From: Bacteroidales bacterium
Lineage (GTDB): Bacteria; Bacteroidota; Bacteroidia; Bacteroidales; Paludibacteraceae
Length of the DNA stretch: 64,000 nucleotides
Assembly: GCA_012837935.1 (NCBI GenBank)
Contig: DUQG01000045.1
Span: 42,989 to 106,988 of the forward strand
Direction of reading: 5' to 3'
A program made the position numbers and the translations under genes. This document shows positions 18,857 through 27,929 of this stretch, one piece after another. Below the pieces are notes generated by a model. It did no database searches and was not told the DNA's origin. It was given only the letters and a program-made list of their open reading frames with translations. How positions within the stretch are numbered: the first letter of the stretch is position 1; every line of letters begins with the position of its first letter.

Positions 18857-18926
18857 TGCGAAAATATGTTTTATAACATATATTTTGATTAAATCAAGGT
18901 GAAATTTAATTATTTTTTATACTAAT

Positions 18927-21488
18927 ATGAAACTAAATTCAAAGAAAACTAATGAACCTAATTGGAGGGAAATCACCGTAAAATCTAACTTGCCGGATAG
19001 TCTGAGCAAGCTGGAAGAATTATCTCAAAACATCTGGTGGTCTTGGAACAGTGAGGCAAAGAAATTATTTCGTGAAATAGATAGACCTACATGGATAGCT
19101 GCTGAATCAAATCCGGTTCAGCTTTTGAACCTACTAAGCTACGATAAGCTAGTTGCACTTGGCAAGGATGCAGAATTTATTAAGAAAGTAGATAAAGTTT
19201 ATGATGAGTTCACAGCGTACATAAATGAACCACATGATGATACTCGTCCATCAGTAGCTTACTTCAGCATGGAATATGGCTTGACGGAAATCTTGAAAAT
19301 CTATTCCGGTGGTCTGGGTGTTTTGGCAGGTGACTATCTAAAAGAAGCTAGTGACAGTAATGTAAACATGACGGCTATTGGTTTCTTGTATCGTTATGGA
19401 TATTTCAAACAGGCCTTGTCAACTGAAGGACAGCAAATTTCTGTTTACGAACCACAAAACTTTAACATTTTGCCATTAGAGCAAGTAGTTGATGATAACA
19501 ACCAACCATTAGTTATTGAAGTTCCTTATCCTGGACGTACAGTTTATGCACATCTTTGGCGAGTGGACGTAGGTCGTGTAAAACTATATCTACTTGATAC
19601 AGACCTAGATTCAAATAGCGAAGAAGACCGCTCAATTACTCACCAACTTTATGGTGGTGACTGGGACAACCGCTTGAAACAAGAAATTATGCTTGGTATC
19701 GGTGGTATGTTGGCACTGAAAAAACTAGGTATCAAAAAACAAATTTACCACTGCAACGAAGGTCACGCAGCATTGATTAATGTACAACGTTTGATTGACT
19801 TGATTAACGAAGAAAGCCTAAGCTTCAACGAAGCATTGGAAGTAGTTCGTGCAAACTCACTTTATACTGTACACACACCGGTTCCTGCCGGACACGATAG
19901 TTTTGACGAAGGACTTTTCAGAAAATATATGAGCGAATATCCTGCACAACTGAAAATCAGTTGGCAAGACTTTATGGATATGGGACGTACCAATCCGGGC
20001 TCTGATGAGAAGTTTAACATGAGTACTTTTGCTTGTAATACTGCACAAGAAGTGAACGGCGTAAGCTGGTTACACGGTGAAGTTTCTAAGAAAATGTTCG
20101 CACCTATCTGGCCGGGTTATTTCCCTGAAGAATCTCACGTAAGCTACGTAACCAACGGTGTTCACTTACCTACTTGGACTTCTTCAAAATGGAAAGGTCT
20201 TTACGAGAAATACTTTACAAAAGCATTCTACAACGACCAATCCAACTTGGAAATTTGGGATAACATCTACCAAGTGCCGGATCATGAAATTTGGAATATC
20301 CGTTGTGGTTTGAAACATCATTTAGTAGATTATATTCGTGGTCAGTTCCGCGATAACTGGATGAAAAATCAAGGTGACCCATCAAGAATTGTTTCTATTC
20401 TTGAGTCTATCAATCCGGATGCACTGATTATCGGATTTGGTCGTCGTTTTGCAACTTATAAACGTGCTCACTTGCTATTTAGCGACCTTGAGCGCTTAGC
20501 AAAAATCGTAAACAATCCAGACAAACCGGTTCAATTCCTTTATACAGGAAAAGCTCACCCCGCAGATGGTGCTGGTCAAGGATTGATTAAGAGAATTATT
20601 GAAATTTCACGCATGCCTGAATTCTTAGGAAAAGTTATCTTCCTTGAAAACTACGATATGCGCTTAGCGAAACGCTTGATTTCAGGTGTTGATGTTTGGT
20701 TAAATACTCCTACTCGTCCGCAAGAAGCTTCGGGTACTTCCGGTGAAAAAGCTGCTATGAACGGTGTACTTAACTTCTCTGTTCTAGACGGATGGTGGTA
20801 CGAAGGTTATAAAGAAAACGCAGGTTGGGCTTTGACCGACAAGCGTACTTTCAAAAACCAAGAATATCAAGACCAATTAGATGCTGTAACTATCTACAAC
20901 ACGCTTGAAAATGAGATTATCCCATTGTATTTTGCTAAAAACACAAAAGGATTCTCACCAGAATGGATACAGTTTATCAAAAATTCAATCGCGAAAATCA
21001 CTCCAACTTACACTACAAAACGTATGATGGATGATTACTTCGATCGTTTCTATAACAAACAAGCTAAACGTTCCGGTCTGCTTAATGCTAAAAACTACGA
21101 AAAAGCAAAAGAATTAGCAGCTTGGAAAGAAACAATGTCTGCCGGTTGGGACAGCATTGAAACTGTAGCTGTAGAACTTCCTGAAAAGTTTACTCTAAGC
21201 CCACAAGCAGGTGAAGAGTATGATATCAACGTAGTAGTTGATGTGAAAAGCGATGCTTTGAAAGGAATTGGTGTAGAGTTAGTTGCAATTCATACTGACC
21301 AAAACAACCAAGATAAAATTCGCAGCGTAAATGAGCTGACACTTGTAAAAACTGTTGGTACAAAACTATATTTCAATATCAACTACAAAATGGACAACGC
21401 CGGAGCTTACAAATACGGATTCCGCATGTATCCTAAAAATGAGCTTCTGCCTCATCGTCAGGATTTCTGCTATGTACGTTGGTTGTAG
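18927..21488 (+). CDS. glgP: Alpha-glucan (glycogen) phosphorylase, GT35
   Basis: An 853-aa enzyme releasing glucose-1-phosphate from glycogen or maltodextrin. The N-terminal region [18 protein letters not shown] and [27 protein letters not shown] mark the shorter bacterial/archaeal alpha-glucan phosphorylase subfamily. The PLP-binding region [14 protein letters not shown] contains the lysine expected to carry the cofactor, and the active-site segment [14 protein letters not shown] is intact. A C-terminal extension of about 90 residues looks like a beta-sandwich. It follows glycogen synthase by 167 bp and is closed by a strong terminator. The gene is unusually rich in frequent codons, suggesting high expression. 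Confidence 0.93.
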   Translation: MKLNSKKTNEPNWREITVKSNLPDSLSKLEELSQNIWWSWNSEAKKLFREIDRPTWIAAESNPVQLLNLLSYDKLVALGKDAEFIKKVDKVYDEFTAYINEPHDDTRPSVAYFSMEYGLTEILKIYSGGLGVLAGDYLKEASDSNVNMTAIGFLYRYGYFKQALSTEGQQISVYEPQNFNILPLEQVVDDNNQPLVIEVPYPGRTVYAHLWRVDVGRVKLYLLDTDLDSNSEEDRSITHQLYGGDWDNRLKQEIMLGIGGMLALKKLGIKKQIYHCNEGHAALINVQRLIDLINEESLSFNEALEVVRANSLYTVHTPVPAGHDSFDEGLFRKYMSEYPAQLKISWQDFMDMGRTNPGSDEKFNMSTFACNTAQEVNGVSWLHGEVSKKMFAPIWPGYFPEESHVSYVTNGVHLPTWTSSKWKGLYEKYFTKAFYNDQSNLEIWDNIYQVPDHEIWNIRCGLKHHLVDYIRGQFRDNWMKNQGDPSRIVSILESINPDALIIGFGRRFATYKRAHLLFSDLERLAKIVNNPDKPVQFLYTGKAHPADGAGQGLIKRIIEISRMPEFLGKVIFLENYDMRLAKRLISGVDVWLNTPTRPQEASGTSGEKAAMNGVLNFSVLDGWWYEGYKENAGWALTDKRTFKNQEYQDQLDAVTIYNTLENEIIPLYFAKNTKGFSPEWIQFIKNSIAKITPTYTTKRMMDDYFDRFYNKQAKRSGLLNAKNYEKAKELAAWKETMSAGWDSIETVAVELPEKFTLSPQAGEEYDINVVVDVKSDALKGIGVELVAIHTDQNNQDKIRSVNELTLVKTVGTKLYFNINYKMDNAGAYKYGFRMYPKNELLPHRQDFCYVRWL

Positions 21489-21505
21489 TAATCACACATC
21501 TTACT

Positions 21506-21541
21506 AAAAAAAGCCTGTAAACTTGATTTACAGGCTTTTTT
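21506..21541. terminator. Bidirectional intrinsic terminator
   Basis: AAAAAAGCCTGTAAA-cttga-TTTACAGGCTTTTTT lies between the convergent glgP and sulfatase genes and works in both directions. Confidence 0.9.
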
Positions 21542-21555
21542 CAATTTTCAGTCGA

Positions 21556-23847
21556 TCATTTCACTATCAGCTTAATGCTTTGATTGGCTGTTTTCACGAT
21601 ATAAACTCCCGGATTTTGCTTTGCTCCCGATTGTTTTTCCTGCCCTTGTAGATTAAAAACCTTGAAAGGAATATTTGCTTTTATAATTCCGTCTTCAACC
21701 CAAATTTTCTCATTTCCTGAAACAATATTTCGTGTACTTGAATAATTGTTGGTATTACCAATAACCCGATAGGCTGCAAACTGATTACCTACGTCAGTTG
21801 GTGCATCAATCCACAAGTGAACTTTATTTAACTCAATTCGAGTATTCAAACAAATACGCTGATTATTGTTTTTAACACTCGGTTCACCCAACGATTTAAT
21901 CTGTTTGTAGCCATCAACAGCAGAGTTCAAAAAAGTCCAAGAACTATTCGGAACTATCGAAGTATAAACGGAAGATAAAGTTTCATCGGCATCACTTCTG
22001 CCAACAATGTAATTTTCGCCTTTTACTTTGGATTTTATAACAAAATGATTGGGGTTGTCGCTCAAAACTTCCATTCTAAAAAACAAATTATCGGCTTCTT
22101 TACCTACTTCTACCAAGTCACGGGTATAATTGACTTTTTCGCCATCCACTTTCAAGAAACTCATATTGGCTCTGTTGTCGTGTATCATAAACCAAACTGG
22201 TTTTTCAGCGGTACTCATTACAAAACTTTCAGGGTTAATTGCTGTAAGCGACATATTCACCCCTTTGGCTTTCTCTGCATTTAGCAAACTTTTCAATTCC
22301 TCCATTTTTTGAAAATTAACGGATGCTAAATTCTCTGTTTCTCTGATGTCGGCTGAAATATTGAACAACTGGTCGTAATTTCTATACCCTGATGGAACAT
22401 TTTCTGCCCAGGCAATGGTTTGCGGACCGTTGTTCGGCTCAATGTATTTCCAGTCTCGGGTGTAAATTGCCAGACAAGAACCGGAATGCTGGATAATATA
22501 ATCGCGTCCTTCATCATCGTTTCCAAGCCAAGCTTCCAGTTGATTTTGGCTGTCGGCAGATGCTTTGCCTTCGGTATCTACTCCAATTAAAGCAGCAAAT
22601 GTATTCAGCAAATCCACCTGACTAACCAATGCATTGGAAACCCTCCCTGCTACCCTACCCTGCCAGTTAAGAACACAGGGAATAGCCGTTCCACCTTGGT
22701 TTATACTGTATTTAGTTCCAGCAAATGGTCCCGAAGGTTTATGTTTTACAGTATTTCCATCCTCATCGGTTTCAGAATAAGTATTTACTAAATCTGTGGA
22801 TTGATCTTGATATCCATCTCCCAAAATAGCCCCATTATCACTTGTAACAATTATCAAAGTATTCTCTCGTAAATTCAGTTCATCCAGTTTTGCCACTACT
22901 TGCCCCACAGCATCATCAAATTCCACAATAGCATCACCTCGCGGTCCAAGTTTCGATTTACCCACAAATCTCGGGTGCGGCGCACGCGGTACGTGAGCAT
23001 CATTAGTTCCCATGTAAAGAAAAAAGGGTTTATCCTGATTTCTCTCAATAAACTCCACAGCGTGAACTACTATACTGTCGCTTATATTCTCATCTATCCA
23101 ACGAGCAGACTTTCCACCTTTCATAAAGCCAATTCTGGAAATACCGTTCACAATGGTGCCATCGTGTCCATGTTGATACATCATTTTCAGCATTTCGGGA
23201 TTTGAAGCTCCGGTTGGTTCACCGGCAAAATTCGATGAATAGCTAACTTGAATAGGGTCTGAGGGATCCAACCCAACAACTTCCTGATTTTCAATAAAAA
23301 CACAGGGTACGCGGTCGGCTGTTGCAGCCATTATGTAAGAGTAATCGAAGCCAATATCAGTAGGTCCCTGATCAATTTTTCCATTCCAATTCTGTTTTCC
23401 TGCCACTGCACCTAATCCTAAGTGCCATTTACCGACAGCTGCTGTGGTATAACCGGCTTCCTTAAACATTTTAGGCATCGTGTAGCGAATGGGGTTAATA
23501 ATTATAGCCGCATCACCGTTTGAAACTGAAGTGCCGATTCTACGCCAGTTATATTCGCCTGTTAATAAAGAATACCTGGAAGGTGTGCTGGTAGAAGCTG
23601 CTGCATGTGCATGGCGAAAATTAATTCCTGTTTCGGCTAGTTTATCAATGTTTGGTGTATTAATACCTACAGCGCCGTTGCACGAAAAATCGCCATAGCC
23701 AATATCATCAGCCATAATAATCACAACATTCGGCTGTGTTGTATTTTGCACTTTTTGCGAATGCTTATCCGGCTCAGCACCAAATGCCGATGCCACCAAG
23801 CCTCCACCTAAAATGCCTGATACAGTAAGAAATAAAGATTGTTTCAT
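21556..23847 (-). CDS. Secreted Ser-type sulfatase with T9SS sorting domain
   Basis: A 763-aa protein with a signal sequence, then an alkaline-phosphatase-fold sulfatase (about 38-510). Metal ligands are visible in VVIIMADDIGYGDF, and the maturation motif is STPSR (…ASTSTPSRYSLLTGEYNWR). The formylglycine precursor is therefore Ser, which needs an anaerobic radical-SAM maturase. KWHLG and TSDNGA are further family motifs. Residues about 530-690 look like an RICIN/beta-trefoil-like or other beta domain. The C-terminus (VFNLQGQEK...NPGVYIVKTANQSIKLIV) is a T9SS sorting domain. The substrate is probably a sulfated glycan, but this is inferred only. No maturase gene is adjacent. Confidence 0.88.
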   Translation of the reverse strand: MKQSLFLTVSGILGGGLVASAFGAEPDKHSQKVQNTTQPNVVIIMADDIGYGDFSCNGAVGINTPNIDKLAETGINFRHAHAAASTSTPSRYSLLTGEYNWRRIGTSVSNGDAAIIINPIRYTMPKMFKEAGYTTAAVGKWHLGLGAVAGKQNWNGKIDQGPTDIGFDYSYIMAATADRVPCVFIENQEVVGLDPSDPIQVSYSSNFAGEPTGASNPEMLKMMYQHGHDGTIVNGISRIGFMKGGKSARWIDENISDSIVVHAVEFIERNQDKPFFLYMGTNDAHVPRAPHPRFVGKSKLGPRGDAIVEFDDAVGQVVAKLDELNLRENTLIIVTSDNGAILGDGYQDQSTDLVNTYSETDEDGNTVKHKPSGPFAGTKYSINQGGTAIPCVLNWQGRVAGRVSNALVSQVDLLNTFAALIGVDTEGKASADSQNQLEAWLGNDDEGRDYIIQHSGSCLAIYTRDWKYIEPNNGPQTIAWAENVPSGYRNYDQLFNISADIRETENLASVNFQKMEELKSLLNAEKAKGVNMSLTAINPESFVMSTAEKPVWFMIHDNRANMSFLKVDGEKVNYTRDLVEVGKEADNLFFRMEVLSDNPNHFVIKSKVKGENYIVGRSDADETLSSVYTSIVPNSSWTFLNSAVDGYKQIKSLGEPSVKNNNQRICLNTRIELNKVHLWIDAPTDVGNQFAAYRVIGNTNNYSSTRNIVSGNEKIWVEDGIIKANIPFKVFNLQGQEKQSGAKQNPGVYIVKTANQSIKLIVK

Positions 23848-23884
23848 GGTTTATAATTTTAGAACTTAAGTATTTTGTTTTTTA

Positions 23885-24916
23885 TCATTTTATCCCTCTC
23901 TCATTCAGTGCTCTTTGATACTTAGCGGCGTTTTTTTGATGCTCTGCCCAGCTTGTTGCAAAATTGTGTTCACCGTTAAAAGTCTCTTTAGCACACATAT
24001 AAATATAATCGTTCTTGTCGTAATTAAGCACTGCATCCAGTCCGGCAATAGATGGAATGCGAATAGGTCCCGGCGGCAATCCTGTGTTTTTGTAGGTGTT
24101 ATAAGGCGAATCTGAACGAGTATGAACACTCAACACTCTGCGAATACTAAAATCGCCTAAGCCAAAAATCACAGTCGGATCTGCTTGCAAGGGCATATTT
24201 TTTCTTAATCGATTAATATATAATCCTGCTACAATCGGCTTTTCTGCTTTGGTGTTTGTTTCTGCATCCACGATGGAAGCCAATGTGCTTACTTCCTCTT
24301 GTGTCAGCGGAATTGCAGCCGCTTTCTGCTTTCGTTCCTTAGTCCAAAATCGCTGATATTCTTTGTTCATCCTTTCAAACAACTTCTCTGCACTGATATT
24401 CCAAAAAACCTCGTAGGTGTCCGGTAAAAAAAGCGATACGGAAGTGTAGGGATTTAATCCATATTGCTCTAGAAATGCGGTGTCATTTAGCAAGTTTAAT
24501 ATCGTTACCGAATCGGGCATCAACTGCCGAGAAAGTCGTCCGGCAAGCTGCTCTTTGGTTCGAATATTATTAAAAGTCAGTTTTACAGGTGTTTGATTGC
24601 CATTTCTGAGCATCCGCACCAAATCCAAATTATTCATTCCATCCGTAATCCGATAACGACCTGAGCGTACAGAGTTAAATTTCAACAATTTAGACGTTAG
24701 CTTAAATGTGCTGATATTTTTAATTTGAACATCTTCGGAAATTTGAGTTATAAACTCTTCCATATCGGTATTTTCATATACCAACAGGAATTCCTCTCCT
24801 TTTTCTGATTGAACAGTTACATTAGGCAGCAAAAAAAGTGCAGCAATAACACCTCCACCTACAGCGCCAAGTGCAAAAGCAATTGAAAATATAATTATTA
24901 GCTTTTTTCTTTTCAT
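23885..24916 (-). CDS. mltG: Endolytic murein transglycosylase MltG
   Basis: A 343-aa YceG-family protein with one N-terminal membrane anchor (IIIFSIAFALGAVGGGVIAALFLL), a LysM-like region and the catalytic domain. The active-site Glu lies in TLASIVDAETN, where the canonical motif is a SIIEKE-type segment; here the stretch reads SIVDAETN, so the Glu is retained one step away. LQADPTVIFGLG and SPYNTYKNTGLPPGPI are family signatures. MltG cleaves nascent glycan strands and sets their length. Two operator-like repeats lie upstream. Confidence 0.88.
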   Translation of the reverse strand: MKRKKLIIIFSIAFALGAVGGGVIAALFLLPNVTVQSEKGEEFLLVYENTDMEEFITQISEDVQIKNISTFKLTSKLLKFNSVRSGRYRITDGMNNLDLVRMLRNGNQTPVKLTFNNIRTKEQLAGRLSRQLMPDSVTILNLLNDTAFLEQYGLNPYTSVSLFLPDTYEVFWNISAEKLFERMNKEYQRFWTKERKQKAAAIPLTQEEVSTLASIVDAETNTKAEKPIVAGLYINRLRKNMPLQADPTVIFGLGDFSIRRVLSVHTRSDSPYNTYKNTGLPPGPIRIPSIAGLDAVLNYDKNDYIYMCAKETFNGEHNFATSWAEHQKNAAKYQRALNERGIK

Positions 24917-24959
24917 ACGATTATTTTGATTTTTTACATTTCGGTGTATGTAACCTTAG

Positions 24960-25008
24960 ATGATTAAAATAATCATTTACAAGGGTGTTTAATGATTATT
25001 TTAATCAT
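24960..25008. promoter_or_regulatory. Pair of operator-like inverted repeats
   Basis: ATGATTAAAATAATCA (24960-24975) and its exact reverse complement TGATTATTTTAATCAT (24993-25008) are 17 bp apart. Each arm is itself nearly a palindrome, TGATTA-N3-TAATCA. The layout suggests two binding sites for a dimeric regulator 45-90 bp upstream of mltG, or a single large hairpin. The regulator is unknown. Confidence 0.6.
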
Positions 25009-25189
25009 GTCGGTTTCATAAAATATAAAAATTGGTTTTTAATCCCCTTTTTTAGCAATTCGCTTACTTTCAAACAGTTTTATCGAAAAACCGAATATAA
25101 AGCTCACAAACAAAAATGGAACCACAAATATATAAAATATATTTTGAAAGTTTCAGCCGAAAAGGTTTTGCCAATTAAAAAAACCTTAG

Positions 25190-25197
25190 TATATTTG
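25190..25197 (+). promoter_or_regulatory. Promoter of tRNA-Ser (TATATTTG)
   Basis: The -7 box TATATTTG with TTTTG at 25166-25170, about 20 nt upstream, fits the Bacteroidota promoter. The tRNA starts 36 nt further on. Confidence 0.7.
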
Positions 25198-25232
25198 CAC
25201 CTGCAAATTTGAAGGCTAATTATGCACACAAA

Positions 25233-25319
<87 letters not shown>

Positions 25320-25325
25320 CAACGC

Positions 25326-25354
25326 AAAAAGGGACTAAAAAAGTCCCTTTTTTT
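25326..25354 (+). terminator. Terminator of tRNA-Ser
   Basis: AAAAAGGGACT-aaaaa-AGTCCCTTTTTTT begins 7 nt after the tRNA. It is symmetric and may also work leftward. Confidence 0.88.
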
Positions 25355-25870
25355 GTTTTAAATTTCTACCATACCATACCTATCTTAACCAAACAACGCT
25401 TTTCTAATTGATTAAATGATTATTCATATTTGTTCCTAAATTATATTGAGATGTTTTTGTATATGTTTTCCCATAGGGTATATACTGCGCTCGTGCTGCT
25501 GTTTTATTGTCATTCCCCTAAGGGGAAAAGTTTACCTTGTTACCTATGTTTCTATTGATATACATCTCCTACGGAGAATCCTATAATAGGAATGGTTACA
25601 GATAACCATATTGATTTAGAATTAACAATTTGAGATGTTGCGTGCTTGTTCCGGGATACAAAATAAGCTCATTTCGATTTTTAAAAATCAATGTGAAAGA
25701 TTTATTTAGACATATTATTAAAAATTGTAAGATATTTTACTATATTTGTAATTATTTATTATAAAAAACTATCATCTCAAACTCCAAAAACTTCCTAATC
25801 ACTCTATCAAGCAGTTTTTATGTTGTTTGATATAAAAATTTTATGTTGTTTGATATAAAAATATTTGTTT
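25355..25870. other. Gene-free stretch with a perfect 23-bp tandem repeat
   Basis: No ORF is supported. The notable content is two exact head-to-tail copies of a 23-bp unit containing ATGTTGTTTGATATAA at 25816-25861, directly before the start of the interrupted vWA gene, plus small palindromes TTCCCC-TAA-GGGGAA and ATCCTAT/ATAGGAAT. The tandem repeat could be part of that gene's promoter region. Confidence 0.6.
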
Positions 25871-26041
25871 ATGAAAAAAATTCTATTTCTATTATTTGTA
25901 CTGATCTCGTTTTTTTCTTATTCAGTAGTCAAAGCACAACAGAAGACCATCTATATCACATTGGATGTTTCTAGTAGTATGGGGCAAAAAACAAAACGCA
26001 CAAACGCAAAGCGCACAACTAACACAATAACAAACAGTTAG
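25871..26041 (+). pseudogene. Start of a secreted vWA-domain protein, cut by the prophage
   Basis: The ORF opens with a signal peptide (MKKILFLLFVLISFFSYSVVKAQ), then KTIYITLDVSSSMG, which is the first strand and DxSxS metal site of a von Willebrand A domain. After GQ the protein turns into a repetitive basic sequence and stops at 26039-26041. The switch coincides with the only TG dinucleotide close by (25980) and with the A-rich repeats expected of a Mu-type end. The natural reading is that the prophage entered this gene. I do not find the rest of the gene inside the window. Confidence 0.6.
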
Positions 26042-26200
26042 CGAAAACGCAGAAAAAACGAAAAGTACATTTGCTTTAATTTATCTTTAATTTATGGGGC
26101 TGGAAGGTTGATTTACTTTAATTTTGGTTTAACAATCACTTAAATACCCTTTAATTACTGCCTAAAAACGCCACGAAACGCCACAGAACAACGGAAACAG
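25982..26200. repeat. Left-end A-rich repeats, candidate MuA binding sites
   Basis: The first 100 bp repeat variants of CAAAACGCAC, GCAAAGCGCAC, GCGAAAACGCAG and AACGAAAAGTAC, resembling the RCGAAAA core of Mu end sites. They are followed by four copies of CTTTAATTT/A. Near the right end, GTACTTTTTGTTTTTGCG reads as the inverse of GCAGAAAAAACGAAAAGTAC. The binding role is inferred. Confidence 0.4.
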
Positions 26201-26233
26201 CCGCTACGCAGCTATGAACTACATTAACAAAAT

Positions 26234-26257
26234 AGCCCCAAAACGGGGCTTTTTTTA
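26234..26257 (+). terminator. Terminator shielding the prophage left end
   Basis: AGCCCC-aaaac-GGGGCT followed by TTTTTT points rightward. It would stop host transcripts entering the repressor region. The same hairpin type closes the early operon at 37768. Confidence 0.8.
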
Positions 26258-26527
26258 TGTCTGCCGATGGAGCGATTTTAGTGTAAAAAAATGCTTATGG
26301 ATGCCCAAATGGTTACCCAAATGGTTACCCAAAAAACGATAAAAAACACCAACTGACTAACTACATAAGTGCAAAAATATAGTTAAAAACACGTTAAAAA
26401 CGGCGATAACTACCCCCATAAGTACATAAAAAAGCGAGTTAAAAACGATATAAATAGCTGAAAAATAGCATTATAACGTTATTTAGCCCGCTAAAATTGC
26501 TTGTCTCTCTGTTACACCGATTAAAAA
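26258..26527. other. Gene-free stretch with short repeats left of the repressor
   Basis: No ORF. It contains two copies of CCCAAATGGTTA in tandem (about 26305-26330) and GTTAAAAAC/GTTAAAAACG repeated three times around 26375-26445. These could be protein-binding sites of the phage end; nothing firmer can be said. Confidence 0.45.
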
Positions 26528-27196
26528 TTACTCCAATCTTATCACTCCAACCACAAGTGCAATACCGGTTATTTCTTCTAATGGAATAGAAAATGGCGGG
26601 TAGTCCTTATTGTCTGAAATTGCTAAAATAGAATCTCCGCCGTTTTCTTTAATCCGCTTAACTATTAATCCCTGCTCTCTGGTTGCGATAACATGTACCC
26701 TATTCCACTGAATAAACTGACTCTCCTTGATAATTTTACACGCAATAACATCTCCGCTGTTATACTTAGGATACATGGATGACCCGGCAACTTCAATCAT
26801 AAAATCAATTTTCCTGTCCTTAAACTTAGGGACAACATAGTAAGCCTTCACATCGGTAGCTTCAATCTTAAAATCGGCAGAACCAAATCCGGCAGCTACG
26901 CTTAAAGATACAAAAGGAATTGTATTAACTCCATCAGTAGGGTCAATTTTAGTTGCTTCCGGTTGTTCATTTTTAAACATTGATCCACTACCAGTTAAAA
27001 GCCATTCAGGAGAAATATCAGGAAAGTAGGATAATATATTAGCATACTTATCAGTACTTATTTCCCTTGGCTTGTCTAAAAAACCCTTTGAGACACCCAA
27101 ATCTTTACAAAATTTATATTTTGTAATATCCTTATTATCAATAACTTTTAAAATTCTTTCCGTAATTGACAAATTTTTATCACAATTTATTTGCAT
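26528..27196 (-). CDS. Phage repressor, HTH plus S24 (LexA-like) protease
   Basis: Starting at the first ATG (27196; the ORF-track start 27235 is a TTG), a 222-aa protein. An N-terminal helix-turn-helix (ITKYKFCKDLGVSKGFLDKP) is followed by an S24 domain with the cleavage site AAG|F in SVAAGFGS, nucleophile Ser in GSSMYPKY and Lys in LIVKRIKENGG. This is a CI-type repressor that should self-cleave after RecA activation, unlike the non-cleaved Mu c protein. It is divergent from the early operon. The rightward promoter box (27215) lies just upstream of its start, which allows mutual control. Confidence 0.88.
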   Translation of the reverse strand: MQINCDKNLSITERILKVIDNKDITKYKFCKDLGVSKGFLDKPREISTDKYANILSYFPDISPEWLLTGSGSMFKNEQPEATKIDPTDGVNTIPFVSLSVAAGFGSADFKIEATDVKAYYVVPKFKDRKIDFMIEVAGSSMYPKYNSGDVIACKIIKESQFIQWNRVHVIATREQGLIVKRIKENGGDSILAISDNKDYPPFSIPLEEITGIALVVGVIRLE

Positions 27197-27222
27197 AATA
27201 GGATAATTTATTGGTATATTTG
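27190..27222 (+). promoter_or_regulatory. Early rightward phage promoter
   Basis: TTTG (27190-27193), 21 nt, then TATATTTG (27215-27222): a textbook Bacteroidota promoter reading into the early genes. It overlaps the 5' end of the leftward repressor gene, as expected of a repressor-controlled switch. Confidence 0.75.
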
Positions 27223-27286
27223 CAGTGTCTTTCAAATTGAAATGACGCTATAAAGGTCGGAATAATTTTTAATAAAACAATGAAAT

Positions 27287-27475
27287 ATGAGAAAATTTAT
27301 AAAAATGCCTCACGGGAAGTCGCAGGAACTTGAAAAACTATTCGGATGTTCCGCACCGATAGTTAGAGAGGCACTGAATTACAAAGTAAAAAAAGAACCG
27401 GAAGCCATAAAACTTGCACGAAAAATACGAAAAGCTGCCTTAGAAATGGGCGGGATTGAGTTTGAAAAGAAATAA
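27287..27475 (+). CDS. Small basic early protein, Cro/Ner-like candidate
   Basis: A 62-aa, Lys/Arg-rich protein and the first gene after the early promoter, where Mu-like phages keep ner or cro. The stretch ELEKLFGCSAPIVREALNYK can be read as a helix-turn-helix (LEKLFG-CSAP-IVREALN). I infer a second repressor of the early region. The sequence is too short to assign a family with certainty. Confidence 0.6.
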   Translation: MRKFIKMPHGKSQELEKLFGCSAPIVREALNYKVKKEPEAIKLARKIRKAALEMGGIEFEKK

Positions 27476-27497
27476 TAACCAATAAAATCACACGGAT

Positions 27498-27773
27498 ATG
27501 AATAAACCAAAGTACATCAGAATTTTAGAGCACCTTCATTACGGCGATAATATCCGTATTGGGGGAGCATTCATGATTTTAGACACCACAGCGGAAGGTT
27601 TGAATAAAGCGGAAGCGGATGTGATAAAAATGTATGATGATAGAAATGCTCATGACGGCGGCTTTATAAAAACTGCTGAAAAATATTACAGGCGAGTAGC
27701 AATCGTAGATGCGGATACACTTGAAGTCTTACGTCTAATTTACCCTAAAAATGAAAACATTAAACAGTATTAA
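27498..27773 (+). CDS. Hypothetical early phage protein
   Basis: A 91-aa soluble protein of no family I know. It contains alternating charged and hydrophobic stretches (IRILEHLHYGDNIRIGGAFMIL, RRVAIVDADTLEVLRLIYP) suggesting a small alpha/beta fold. It begins with the shared phage leader CACACGGATATG. Its end overlaps the start of the small membrane ORF at 27751 by 23 bp, so the two are translated from one message. Confidence 0.6.
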   Translation: MNKPKYIRILEHLHYGDNIRIGGAFMILDTTAEGLNKAEADVIKMYDDRNAHDGGFIKTAEKYYRRVAIVDADTLEVLRLIYPKNENIKQY

Positions 27774-27909
27774 AACAGGACTTATCTGCACGGCATCGTT
27801 TATAACGATTGCGTGCTTGATAGGCTATTTGTTTGTAGGTGCATGGTACTTGCTCCTAATTGCGATTTTTTCATGTGTATTAGGATTGACACTCAAAGAA
27901 GATGAGTAA
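27751..27909 (+). CDS. Small two-helix membrane protein
   Basis: Not in the ORF track (52 aa). It reads MKTLNSIKTGLICTASFITI... and is largely two hydrophobic segments (GLICTASFITIACLIGYLFVG and WYLLLIAIFSCVLGLT) ending in KEDE. It overlaps the preceding gene by 23 bp and ends 20 bp before MuA. The location in the early region suggests a superinfection-exclusion or other membrane function, but that is a guess. Confidence 0.55.
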   Translation: MKTLNSIKTGLICTASFITIACLIGYLFVGAWYLLLIAIFSCVLGLTLKEDE

Positions 27910-27929
27910 AAATTAAAAAGGAAATTAAA

